Of a stretch of DNA of 64,000 bases, positions 31,407-42,688 are shown one piece after another. This DNA comes from Mactra quadrangularis (taxonomy: Eukaryota; Mollusca; Bivalvia; Venerida; Mactridae), in assembly GCA_025267735.1 (NCBI GenBank), contig CM046307.1, positions 8,562,258-8,626,257 on the forward strand. The letters run 5' to 3'. Each line of letters starts with the position of its first letter. Positions within the stretch are counted from its first letter, which is position 1. The position numbers and the translations under genes are program-made. The notes under the pieces are model-generated. The model saw nothing but the letters and a program-made list of their open reading frames with translations, was not told the origin of the DNA and ran no database searches.

Positions 31407-33190
31407 AACAAAATTAAAACTGGAGAAAAAAAACAACATCTTTAGAACGTTCTAAAATTGTAATACCAGAGACAGAAGATTCGAACGTGCAAAGATTTCT
31501 TATAGACTTGAGACATAACACTTTAATGTTCTTAAATGTAATATCTGAGACATAAATTTTAGATGTCCCAAGTGTATTAAGAAATTTATATCCAAAATGT
31601 TTTACTAGACACAAAGACACAAAAAAACAACTTCAGAACTTTCAAAGATTACTTATAGACTAGAGACGTAAAACTTTAGAACGTTATAAAAATCTAACAC
31701 ATACAAAATAATTATAGGATGTTCTAAGATGTAATACCAGCGACAGAAAATTTTAGAAAGTTGTAAAAATTTTAACTGGAAGGTCCCAAAATTTCTTTCT
31801 AGACACAAAGACGCACACAAAAAACATCTTCAGAACGTTCAGAGATTTCTTATAGACTTAAAACTTTAGACCGCTATAAAAATCTAACTCCCACAAAATA
31901 ATTTTAGAATGTTCTTAAATGTAATACCAGCGACAGAAAATTTTAGAAAGATGCAAAAATTTAATTGGACTCAAACAAACTGCAAAATGTTCTTAAATGA
32001 TATACCCGAGGATGAAAATTTTGATCGTTTTAAAACATTGCTTACTTGGCACACATAAAAACAACGTTAGAATGTTCTTAAATGTAATTCCCGTAACCAA
32101 AAACTTTAGACCGTTCTAAAATAATTTAAGTGGAAACAAAACAAAAAACACTTTAGAATGTTATAAAATGTAATACCGCAACTTGTTTAAGTACATTTAT
32201 ATCCAAAATGTCTTACTAGAAATGAAGACAGAAGATTCAGAACGTTCAAAGATTTCTTATAGACTTGAGACATAACACTTTAATGTTCTAAACCCCAGAC
32301 AGTAAATTTTTGATAGTTCTAAAATAATGATTGGACACAAAAACAAGAAAAAACGCTCTTTAGAATGTTATACAATGTGATAACCGCGACAGAAAGTTTT
32401 GTAACTTTCTTAAATTTCTTAAAAGACATAAAATATTAAACAACAATTAAACTGGAGAAAAAAATTTAGATTGTTCCACATGTAACATTGTAATACACGA
32501 GACAGAATTTTAGAACTTTGAAAAATGATAGACAAGTTCTAACTCGACTTAAAAATCTATAATTTACTATACTGTAATACCGAGACAAAAAATGTAGATC
32601 ATTCTAAAATTTCTATCTGGACACAAAAAACAACAACTTTAGAATGTTCTGAAAAGACATGTTCTAAATATGTAATGTACGCGACAGCGTATTCTAGAAC
32701 GTTCAAAAATCTCTAACTGGACAAAATAGACCCTTAGAATGTTCTAAACTTGTAAAACAAGAGACAAGATAAAATTGAGAAGGTTCTAAAAATTTTAACT
32801 GTACACAAAATTTTAGATGTTATAAAATTGTAATACGAGAGCCAGAAAATTTTAGAATGTTCAAACATTTTAACTGGAGACAGAAAACTGTAGAATGTTC
32901 TAAAATTGTAATACCAAATGTATTTTTAACGTTCAATAATATCTCACTGGAGACAGAAATTTAAGAATGTTCAACAATTGTTATACCCCCGACAGAATAT
33001 TTAAGAACGTTCACAAGTGTCTTACTAGACACAAAACAACTTTAGAAAGTTATAAAATCTAACACCCGATACCGAACGTGTTAATATGTTCTAAATTGTA
33101 ATAACCGAAAAGAACGTTTTAGAACGCTCTTGAATTTTAACAGGACAGAAAAACTTTAGCATGTTCTTAGAGTTTTAGAATTTAGAAAGA
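31407..33190. repeat. Degenerate satellite built on AGAAnGTTCT palindromes
   Basis: About 1.8 kb consists of diverged modules in a regular order: TTTAGAATGTTCTAAAATG, TAATACCAGCGACAGAAA, ATTTTAGAACGTTCTAAAAA, then TTAACTGGACACAAAAACAA. The complete unit is about 80-100 bp with many deletions. The palindrome TTTAGAACGTTCTAAA is the most constant part. At least a dozen copies keep GAAnnTTC. The array begins exactly where the capsid frame ends. It has no coding capacity. Confidence 0.8.
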
Positions 33191-34530
33191 CAATAACATT
33201 TGCTCATCTAATCTTGTGCAATGGTTGAGGTAATGCAAAACTTTGTCTACAACTCATAAGTTGGTTTGTTTGTTCAAAAATTTAGTTAATGATTTTGATT
33301 TTATTATTATTTCAATTTCATAATGAAAGCCTATATGAAAAAGAAAACTTAAAAAGTATTTTTTTTGTCATTTATGTAAATATTTTACTAAGTAACGACA
33401 TGCAAATTATGTTTTGCTTGCTTTTGTTGGTGCAAAGTTGACATTCTTTTGTATACATGTATATTTGTTTATCTCAATTTTCTTCAACTTTCTATATTGT
33501 GTGTGTTATATTTAAAGACAGACATGTTATATCCCAATAAAATACTAGTCTAACAGTATTGTATACTATATTGTTTTCCATGTATGATATTTAAACTTGT
33601 ACGTTGTACTGTCATTTGTAATAGTTAAATAAAAAAATTTTCAAGAACCTAACATGCTTCTCTAAATTTCATGTAGTCTTAAGCATTCATTTCTTAAGTT
33701 CCAAGGTATATCTCTATATTTTATCTATTTAAAAACCATACACCAATTTAACAACAAACTATTTTACTACAAAAAAAGAGATTTGACTTTTGTAACATTC
33801 TTATTCATCCTTCCTTATCTGATCTATAATATTAACATAAATCGGTGACTAAACATGACGGTAGTATCTTAGCTATTGTAGTATAATTACGCTAAAATGA
33901 CCGAGTCTATGGAACAGATATAATGAGCAAAATGAGCTATACACTTTATTTTAGTAACCATCTAATATTTTGAAAAGTAAATGCAATGCAATCAATCAGT
34001 TAAATATAGGAAGAGTGTCGTTTTGCAGCCCATTGAGGCTATATATATAGGTACAATGCACTCCATTTGTGTTAAAACAACGTTTACTTATTCCTAGGGC
34101 AAACACGACAAAATGAATCAGAACGAGTTGATACAAGTCGTCTTATAGGTCATGCGTGTTTTAGTACTTTAAACAATGGACTTGCCCACTGAATAGGTAA
34201 ATAAGCTGATGCACGAAGAGCGTTTTAGTAATTCAAACGTACCACTTTGATATTTAACATTCATTCAGAATAGTGTATGTGCATATTGTAAATTTTATAT
34301 AATGATATGTCTATAAAATAAGTTTACACAAACAAAAATAAAAAATTGTAACAATCATTGACCTCTTATTATTGACATGTAATGCAACTGGCTATGTTTG
34401 TATACGCAATGATTACGTGGATGACCTGTAGTATTACTTTATACTAATATTTATGTGCTGTCCATCACATGTGTCTACTAGTAAGGCATGAGGCAAAAAA
34501 CAACAAATACAGAGTCACAAAGTATACAAA
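33191..34530. other. Non-coding AT-rich stretch
   Basis: I see no gene or RNA. Short open frames are absent or trivial. Confidence 0.4.
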
Positions 34531-34531
34531 T

Positions 34532-35180
34532 AAGGCCAGTCCGGTAGTGAAAAGGGAGAGTAATCTTACAAAATTTACAAATGCCAGTCCGGTAGCTAAT
34601 AACATTATTTATTTCTTCTTATATTGCATAAAATGTTTTTAAAACATTTAATTATTCATTCTTAACTATTTATGTGGCTATTCCATCATGAAAATATTGC
34701 CAAATCGGTAGTGTTACGATTTTATAAGTATAAATTAAGGCCAGTCCGGTAGTGAAAAGGGAGAGTAATCTTACACAATTTAGAAATGCCAGTCCGGTAG
34801 CAAATAACATATTTTTTTTCTTCTTATATTGCATATCATGTTTTTAAAACATTTAATTATTTATTCTTAACTATTTATGTAGCTATTCCATCATGAAAAT
34901 ATCGCCAGTCCGGTAGGTTTACGATTTTATAAGTATAAATTAAGGCCAGTCCGGTTGTAAAAAGTGAGAGTAATCTTACATATTCATTTTTTTGCTCTAA
35001 GTCGGTTTAAAACGCTATTTTCACTGTTTAAAACTAATTGATTATCAAGATATGACCATTTAAAATAATAAAAAAGTAAAAACATGTAATTTTATTGAGT
35101 ATCTTTATCAAAACAATGAAATATTTAGGCAAGTCCGGTATAGTCCGGTAAATTACCGGACTGGCGGCCAGTCCGGTAAG
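34532..35180 (+). repeat. 205 bp tandem repeat with dispersed GCCAGTCCGGTA motif
   Basis: A unit beginning AAGGCCAGTCCGGTAGTGAA starts near 34533, 34738 and 34943, so there are two full copies and a partial third. Within and beyond the array, a 12-13 bp motif GCCAGTCCGGTAG occurs at 34535, 34583, 34740, 34788, 34904, 34945 and 35167. Variants lie at 34699, 35129 and 35141, and an inverted copy at 35153-35165. The motif is better conserved than the sequence between copies. Confidence 0.85.
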
Positions 35181-35209
35181 GGAAGATACCGGTATATACA
35201 GGTAACTTA

Positions 35210-35238
35210 ATTATCGTCGGTACCTGACCGACGATAAT
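35210..35238. repeat. Small perfect hairpin, 12 bp arms
   Basis: ATTATCGTCGGT and ACCGACGATAAT flank a 5 bp loop. It could be the edge of the neighbouring repeat element. Confidence 0.7.
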
Positions 35239-36338
35239 AACAATTATCAAGATTTGAGCATTTTTGTGTCGACACCGGTTGCCTTAAGCCAATCAAAACG
35301 ATGCATTTGAGGTCACATGATGAAAAAATGACGTCAAACAGTCAAAATAGGGGTGCGTGCATGGGCTCGTCTTCGACGTGTATTATCCGGTTACCTGTTT
35401 GTATTACCAGAAAAATATCATTATCAATATATGAACGCGTACCAGTTTCAAGGAAGTTGCAATATAAAACATAAAAACATGTATAACTAATTGTTTCATG
35501 TTCATTTCTTGAAAAAAAATGCATTAGTTGAAAGAAGCAAACCTATCTACCCTACTTCCGGGCGAGTTTATAACGTTATGTCACATATATTTCTTGAATG
35601 CTTTATTAAAGGAGATGTCATTCATGGCTAACCGACGATTTCAAGCATTTTTGGAAATGCTAATACTAGTAGCAAATATACATAACGCTTTATATCTTCG
35701 ACTGTATTGCTAGTCTTGTCCGAGCGTTGAAGTCGATCAGCCGACTGCCATCGCCACTGCTTCGGGCGATTACGAGAGCAATATAATGTTTGAAATTTAG
35801 TGATGAAAAGTGATGATAACAACAATTATAATACTTCAAGAAAAAATGACGGCTTCAGATCGGCTGTTCGGGTGGGCGAAAAAATCCATATATACCGTGT
35901 GTGAGTTCATATACACCGTGTCCCCTCGGGTAGCCTCTAATAACAATGCAACATAAATTCTTTTCAAATGTCCGCCAGTTTGTTCATCGATTCGACTTTG
36001 TTTTTCTTTGTAATCTTAACATTTATAAGCAAATAAGACATATCGATGTCCTGCTCTTTATAAAATAACGTTATACAGCGAGTTTTCAACATGAATAATA
36101 AATATATTACTCACAATACTGTATATCAAGGTCCGACAACTCCAACATCCCAATTGTGCTTCTTGAAGTTCTTCCATCAATTTCTGCGTGACTGTGTTCA
36201 ATACGACGAATTTTCCAGTCATTATAAAGTTAATACAAAGGTTGACTTGTGTTTCATTCATTGGAGTAAGTCAAGCTATGCATTAAGAATAAATAATGAA
36301 ATTGGCTGCCAAAGATCTTTCTCAAATACGAATCCACG
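35239..36338. other. Non-coding flank of the LTR retrotransposon
   Basis: No gene is seen. The segment near 35780-35825 (AATGTTTGAAATTTAGTGATG, then AAAAGTGATGATAACAAC) recurs at 45765-45815. Sequence near 35880-35930 (ATATACACCGTG, CCCCTCGGG) resembles the hairpin at 45470-45590. The Gypsy element therefore sits within DNA that shares repeats on both sides. Confidence 0.45.
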
Positions 36339-36540
36339 TGTGGTGCTAACCGTCTAGACCGAAGTCTTCCGAATGTTCCGGAAGTAGCTGGGCATCTTGG
36401 AAACGATAGATCAGACAAAGTCCTGCTTCCATAGAAGTAACAACGGTCAGAATTTCAACAGTTGGAACAATCATCCAGAATTGGTGAGTCCATTTTTAGT
36501 TACAATATTGTTCGTGTTTCACATTGGTAAAAGTACTATA
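36339..36540 (+). repeat. 5' LTR (202 bp)
   Basis: It starts TGTGGTGCTAACCG and ends AAAGTACTATA immediately before the primer binding site. Compared with the 3' LTR it lacks 23 bp between two TCAAC direct repeats and differs at about four positions. A strong splice donor, TTG|GTGAGT, lies at 36483/36484. Confidence 0.93.
36484..36489 (+). promoter_or_regulatory. Candidate splice donor in 5' LTR
   Basis: GTGAGT follows AATTG in the 3' part of the LTR, presumably the R/U5 leader. It would suit splicing to the acceptor at 42685-42686 in front of ORF3. This is inference from sequence only. Confidence 0.45.
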
Positions 36541-36541
36541 T

Positions 36542-36553
36542 TGGTGGCAGCGG
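36542..36553 (+). promoter_or_regulatory. Primer binding site, tRNA-Leu type
   Basis: TGGTGGCAGCGG is complementary to a tRNA 3' end CCGCUGCCACCA. That is the end of animal tRNA-Leu species whose acceptor strand finishes CGCUGCCA. It lies one base after the LTR, as expected for minus-strand priming. Confidence 0.85.
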
Positions 36554-36902
36554 TATTTTTGGATATTTTTGCTACCGAATTTATTGACTGACTTGAACGG
36601 CAAGGTTGGTTGACGGCCATATTGTATTTTTGCTATTGAGTATTATTACCGTGGTTTAAGTACAATTTGTGGATATTTGATGAACAATAAGAAGAGCAAT
36701 ATAAATTAATATCAATCTAAAGTATTTTAATATTTAATTTAGTGCTTTGTTACTGTTTAGAGCATTGCATTGGATTTATTTAGATTGATCACGTGACTTG
36801 ATTTTTGGATATTGTTAGTTTTATAGGGTTAATTAGTAAACTAAAGCACTGATATACGATTGTAATTTGTGCCAATTAGTATTTATAACACTATTAAACA
36901 TC

Positions 36903-38279
36903 ATGGCTACTGGTGGTTCCAATATTGAAGATGACATAGTCAGCCAAAGGGAAAAAGACTTGGAGAAGGCAGAGAGTAGTTTCCCTTTGAGTGGAACTAT
37001 TTGCATTAATTTTGCGGGAGAAGAGGAGCTTTGTCTCATTCCTGGGATAAAGGAAAGGTTAGCTAGGACAATAATGATGGTAAGAGAAAATAATGGAAAC
37101 ATTACTCGTGAGATTTTGACCAGCCTGTGCAGGCGGCCATTAAGTCCATCAGTGTCACACATGATTGATTTCACTAGTAACAAAAAGTTCAGCTTTCCTG
37201 AAGAGGAGGCAGCAGAGGTAAGTAAACCTAAGTTACTTAAAGAGAAGAAACAGACTGTTGCTGGAAGTTTAAAAACTTCCTTTTCCTCAATAAGAACTAG
37301 TACCCCAGGACCTAGTTCCAAATTTAGACCTAAGGTCAGGTTGGAATTAGAACAGGATAGTGAATCCAGTTCATCCTTAAGTGAAAATAAATTTCCTGGA
37401 TTCAATCACAGCAGACAATGCAAGCGTGCTGCTGGTATGTTACCCAGAGGTTTGACTTTTGATGGTTCAAGTAACTGGGCTACCTTTAAGCAAAAATTTG
37501 TAAGGTATGCTACAGCTTGTGGGTGGAGTAAGGCTGACTGTCTGAATTGCCTAATATGGAGTATGAATGACAAGGCTGCAGATTTCTGTAGTCTTGTGTT
37601 AGAAGGTAAGTCTGTTTCTTATAAACAATTACTGAAGAAACTTGAAGAGCGCTTTGGTGATTTTGAATTGCCTGCCACTTTGCAAGCTAAATTTCAGTTA
37701 GCAAAGCAAAATCAAGGAGAATCTCTGGAAGATTGGGCTGACAGAGTGTTGACTTTGGGCACTAAGGCTTTCAAGTCACTACCAGATGATTATGCTAACA
37801 ATCAAATGATTGAAAGGTTTTGTCAGGGTTTGTGTGACAAGGAGGCAGGACATCATGCTTGTATGCAGGGTCCTGAATCTATTCAACAAAGTATACATAT
37901 TATTAGGAAGTATCAACAGGTACATAATTCTATGTATGGTAAGACTGGGCGCAGGAAATTCAACATGGAAGAAGAGGGGCAGGTATATGCGGTTGATTCT
38001 CAACCACTGTATCAAGCACCTACAGCTCCAGCTACAGAAGACCAGGTAAGCATTGAGTCTTTAAGAGAGATGATTGCTAGTCTGCAAAGTACTGTAGAGA
38101 GATCACTCACTAGACGTCCTGGTGGTAGAGGTAGGGGTAGGGACAATAAATGTTTCAACTGCCGAGAGGATGGACATTTTAAGAAAGATTGCCCATACCC
38201 TAGAATGTCAGCCTCAATGTTAAACAGGAGAGGGTCAGGGAGCATTGCCGGCCCGGGACCCAAAAATCAGGCCAACTAA
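36903..38279 (+). CDS. gag: Gypsy gag polyprotein with zinc knuckle
   Basis: The first ATG (MATGGSNIEDD) opens 458 intact codons. The acidic N-terminal region is followed by a retrotransposon gag capsid-like domain (LTFDGSSNWATFKQKFVRYA, then LPATLQAKFQLAKQ and ESLEDWADRV). Near the C-terminus lies an Arg/Gly-rich stretch with one CCHC zinc knuckle, CFNCREDGHFKKDC (residues about 417-430), for RNA packaging. There are no stops or frameshifts. The pol frame overlaps its end in the -1 frame. I saw no canonical slippery heptamer beside the stop, so how pol is reached is open. Confidence 0.9.
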   Translation: MATGGSNIEDDIVSQREKDLEKAESSFPLSGTICINFAGEEELCLIPGIKERLARTIMMVRENNGNITREILTSLCRRPLSPSVSHMIDFTSNKKFSFPEEEAAEVSKPKLLKEKKQTVAGSLKTSFSSIRTSTPGPSSKFRPKVRLELEQDSESSSSLSENKFPGFNHSRQCKRAAGMLPRGLTFDGSSNWATFKQKFVRYATACGWSKADCLNCLIWSMNDKAADFCSLVLEGKSVSYKQLLKKLEERFGDFELPATLQAKFQLAKQNQGESLEDWADRVLTLGTKAFKSLPDDYANNQMIERFCQGLCDKEAGHHACMQGPESIQQSIHIIRKYQQVHNSMYGKTGRRKFNMEEEGQVYAVDSQPLYQAPTAPATEDQVSIESLREMIASLQSTVERSLTRRPGGRGRGRDNKCFNCREDGHFKKDCPYPRMSASMLNRRGSGSIAGPGPKNQAN

Positions 38280-38341
38280 GTGAAAGACATGCAGTTGACT
38301 CTCCAATAGGTAAGTCAAATGAATCTAATGATCAGACTGAC

Positions 38342-41300
38342 ATGTTTACTCAGAAAGATACTTCCACTGATAATGTAGTGGTATGCCAAATGAGATCGGT
38401 ATCAGAGTTCAGTACTACAATTCAGGTAGGAGATCAGCAGGTGCTGGCAGTTGTTGATTCAGCTGCTCAAGTAACTCTGATCTCGGATAAGGTATATAAT
38501 GCTATGAAAAGCCCACCACCTAAGATAAGAGATATGAAATTTTATGGGGCTGGAAGAGACATGGCAATGAAAGGATTTGTTGCAAGTCCAATTAAGCTAA
38601 AAATTGGCCAAAGGTGGTATATAGAAAATGATCATGTAGCACCTATTGAGCAAGAAATGCTTTTGGGCTTTGATATCCTAACTAGAACTGGTAAGGCAGT
38701 GCTTGACATGGGTATGGGTGTTATGCACTTTGATGATCAAGCAATACCTTTAATCAATAACAGTATGGATGAAGAAAAAGTAGTTGTGGCTAAGGTTACT
38801 GTAGCTGTGAGGCGGGTAATTCCACCCAACTCAGTAACTAAAGTGAAATGTAAGTTAAGTGAACCCTGTCCAGACTTTGTGGTGGAACCTAAAGGTAACT
38901 TGAAAGTCATGGCTCCAAAGGTTGTGTGTAAAGGAGGTGATGAGGCTATATTGTGTATTGTCAACCCTAGTGATAGATATAGATTGTTAAAGAAAGGTAG
39001 AGAAATAGCTGAAGCATATCCTATTGATGAGGTTATCGAAGAAGACGATGAGCTCATGGAATGTGAGGTAAGTCAAGTAGAAGCTGAGCCAGATGAGGGG
39101 CCAGTAGTAGTACCATCTCATTTAAAAGAGCTATTATTGAACTCAAAAGAACATCTTAACGAAGATCAGCATGCTCAGTTGACTCAGTTGCTGGTAGAAT
39201 TCCAAGATGTATTTGCTAAGGATGAGTTTGACTTGGGTAATTTTACTGAAATTGAGCACGAAATAGATACTAGTGACGCTAAGCCAGTTAAACAACGACT
39301 TAAACGTACACCAGCTTGTTTTGCATCCAAGGAAGAAGCTCATCTAAATAAGATGCTCAAGGCGGGTGTCATTCAGGAATCAATTTCTGAATGGTGTTCA
39401 GCCCCTGTACTTATACGTAAACGTGATGGTTCAGTAAGATGGTGCATTGATTACAGGGCACTAAATGATGTCACTGTGAAAGATGTATATCCACTACCAT
39501 TAGTGGATGACTGTTTAGATACCTTGTCTGGAGTAAATTGGTTTTCTAAGCTAGATCATATTCTGCTTACTGGCAGGTTAGGGTTAAAAAGAGTGACCAA
39601 AGGAAAACAGCTTTCCTGACTAAGTATGGGTTATTTGAACATGTTAGAATGGGATTTGGTCTTTGTAACGCACCTGCCACTTATGCAAGAGTTATGAACT
39701 TAGTTCTCAGGGGTTTGACTTGGAAAGCAGTCCTAGCTTTCTTAGATGATATTGTAGTACTAGGTAAGGACTTTGATGACCACTTGATTAATATCAGAGA
39801 CACTTTAAGTCGTTTCAGGAAGTATCATCTGAAATAGATTTCTTAGGGCGTAAGGTAGGAAGAAACAGCTTAGCTATGTCTGATTGTGACGTGGAAGTAG
39901 TAAAATATTGGCCGGTACCTACATCAGGTAAGGATGTTGAAAAGTTCATGGGCTTGGCCAATTATCACAGAACTTTCATCAAAGACTTTTCAAGCATAGC
40001 TGAACCATTGTATGCAGTTACTGGTAAAGGTAAATTCACTTGGGGAAAAGAACAAGTAATTGCATTTGATAAGCTTAAGGCAGCACTGATTTCACCCCAA
40101 GTGTTAGCCTTGCCAAATTTAACTGATGAGTTTATTTTAGATACAGACGCCTCAGATCATACGATCGGGGCTGTACTCATACAAGTACAAGATGGGGTAG
40201 AAAGGGTTATTGCTTATGGAAGTTACTCAATGACCAAAGAACAACGTCGCTATTGCGTAACTAGGAAAGAGCTGTTAGCAGTGGTAAGATTTACAAGGTT
40301 AAATAAACATTATCTGTTGGGTAAACCTTTCGTAGTCAGAACTGACCACTCCCGTTTGACCTGGCTGATGAGATTCCGGGAGCCACAGGGGCAATTGGCT
40401 CGCTGGTTGGAGAAATTGTCTCAGTACAATATGATCCTCCAGTACCGTAAAGGTGATACTAGTAAGCACGGGGATGCGGATGCATTGTCAAGAAGGCCGG
40501 CTGATATAGGACAATGTATTGCATATAGTGCTGGGTTAAAACCAGAACAGTTGCCGTGTGGCGGTTGTAAATACTGTGTTAGGGCTCGTCATAATAATTG
40601 GGGAGCTTTTATGGACGACGTGGATGAGGCCATTCCTTTAGCTCAGGGGTGCACTATCACTGGGTCGCTACCAGGAAGGGTGCAAGAATCTGAGCAGGGG
40701 CAGCCAAGAATCTACGGGTTACAGTACGGAGGTCATCAGTGCGGGGTTGGGGGGAGTGGCAAGGCGGGGATGATTTGTGAAAAGGGTCCTACAGGTAAAG
40801 TTTTTAGTTTATCTACAGGTACATATGATAAATGGTATCCTGGTGAACCATTGGACAGGATGGATTTAGATAATCTGGAAGATGTATTGGAATCTGTTCC
40901 ATGGGGTACATCAGCTTCAGTTGTAAATGTGGTTACTAGGAGTAAGTCTAAACAACAAAGTGGCAGTTCGAATACTGAGCAACAACCTGGTAAGAAGTTG
41001 GAGACCACTGGGGAAACAACCAGTGATCCAGGTGGTCTCAAACCTACAGATCAGTCAGACAAGGCACAACCGGACAAGGCATCTAACACTAAGACCTTGG
41101 ACAAAAGTGTAAAGGTAAGATCTTCAGTATGGGGCTTTAGCTGTTCTGAAGTCTCAGAGGCTCAGCAGCAAGATGAAGACCTTAAGTTGATTTTAAACTG
41201 GTGAATGAACAAGGTAGTGCCTCAACAAGCTGAATTGTTCATTTCTAGCCCAATGACTAAATGTCTGTGGTTAAACAAAGAACAATTAGTTCTGGTTGGA

Positions 41301-42638
41301 GATCTGTTATATGAAAGGAGTAACAATGGAGAACTCCGCTTGGTGTTGCCAAAATCACTGAGACCTGTGGCTATGAGCCTTAACCATGACTTACCGTCAT
41401 CTGGTCATCAAGAGGTTAAGCGAACCAAGGCGAGAGTCAAAGAAAAATTCACTTGGTATGGAATGGGTAAGGATATAACCAATTTTGTTGCAGGATGCAA
41501 TGTATGTAATAGTCATAAGAAGGTGGCCAGGCATGGTAAGTGTCCAATGACTGAATACCATGCAGATGCTCCAATGGAGAGAGTTCATTAAGACTTTTTA
41601 GGTCCTTTGCCGGAGACACCAAGAGGTAACCAGTACATTCTTATGATGGTGGATCAATTCAGTAAGTGGGTGGAATGTGTGCCATTACCTACTCAGACTG
41701 CCGAAGAAACAGCTAGAGCGGCGGTGGATTGTTTCTTTTCAAAATTTGGTTTTCCCTTAGAGATATTCACAGACCAAGGTAGGAATTTTGATTCTAAATT
41801 GTTTTGTGAATTGTGCATGGTTCTTGACATTCACAAAGCAAGGCCAACGCCATATAGGGCATCAGCTAATGGTCAAGTAGAAAGGTACAACAAAACATTG
41901 ATGGATGCAGTGAGATGCTTTATTGCCAAGTCACAGCAAAATTAGGATGTCTTTCTACAACAGATAGCCATGGCTTTAAGATCTTCTGTTAATAGGCACA
42001 CTGGTTTTACTGCCAACAGACTTATGTTAGGTAGGGAAGTTAATACACTAGCAAATCTTATGTTTCCTCAGTTGCGGAGCAACTATGACAGTGCTGACAA
42101 TTATGCGTCTGAGATGTCTCATCATTTACAGGTAGCACATGAATAGGCTAGAGATAGTCTAAGGTCAGCATCCAAGCGCATGAAATGGAACTATGGTCTG
42201 AGAATCCTTGAGCGTCAGTATGAACCTGGTGATGTGGTGTACCTTTTGGACACGGCATCAATCAAGGGTCAATGTAAGAAATTAAGTCCGCCGTAGAAAG
42301 GGCCTGGAGTTATAGTTGAAAAGTTGTCATCTTTTGTTTACAGGATAAAACTGAGGAATACATATTTTGTAGTCAATCATGACCGTATTAAGCCTTGTAC
42401 AGATAGGTCACTTTCACTATGGGTCAGGAAATGGAAGGAGAACCCTCGTACTGAAGACCGTCTGGATAATGGTAAGAAATACTGTTATTGCCGACAACCT
42501 TGGCAAGGTAGGTTTATGATACAGTGTGAAACATACGATGAATGGTTCCATGGCTCATGTGTAGACATAACTCCTACAGATGCAATCAACATAGATGCAT
42601 ACCAGTGTGAAGATTGTGACCATAGACTGATAAGGTAG
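38342..42638 (+). pseudogene. pol: Gypsy pol: protease, RT, RNase H, integrase, PHD finger (broken)
   Basis: The frame is open upstream of this ATG into gag. Protease has VVDSAAQVTLIS and LLGFDIL. RT has WCIDYRALNDVT and the catalytic FLDDIV. RNase H has LDTDASDHTIG, TRKELLAVV and HGDADALSRR. After a long linker containing CGGCKYC comes the integrase: an H-H-C-C zinc region (CNVCNSHK), then DFLGPLP, FTDQG and NGQVERYNKT as the D-D-E core. The C-terminal end (YCYCRQPW to CEDCDH) is a PHD finger. Damage: a one-base loss near 39560, loss of roughly 30-40 bases near 39835 (between KYHL and SEIDFLG), and in-frame stops at 41202, 41589, 41943, 42144 and 42294. RT and integrase therefore cannot be made whole. 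Confidence 0.9.
42478..42632 (+). other. PHD finger at the pol C-terminus
   Basis: Cys/His spacing C-x-C, C-E, W-F-H-G-S-C and C-E-D-C fits a C4HC3 PHD finger, of the type that reads histone H3 tails. In many Gypsy elements a chromodomain at this place directs integration to particular chromatin. A PHD finger could play the same part here. The domain call is from the sequence, and the targeting role is inference. Confidence 0.75.
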
Positions 42639-42684
42639 TCAGTGTAATATTAACATAACGATAATACTTATATTGTTTACTTAC

Positions 42685-42686
42685 AG
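42685..42686 (+). promoter_or_regulatory. Candidate splice acceptor before ORF3
   Basis: TATTGTTTACTTACAG ends at 42686, three bases before the ORF3 ATG (42689), in the short gap after pol. Together with the donor in the 5' LTR it would produce a spliced ORF3 message comparable to a retroviral env mRNA. Confidence 0.45.
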
Positions 42687-42688
42687 AT

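Noticed and set aside
38250..38280. CCCAAAAATC as a -1 frameshift site between gag and pol
   Set aside because: In the gag frame it reads CCC AAA AAT, which does not satisfy the X XXY YYZ pattern. No clear downstream structure was judged by eye.
39143..39343. Minus-strand frames across the Gypsy gag/pol and ORF3 region
   Set aside because: They are antisense shadows of the well-supported plus-strand domains.
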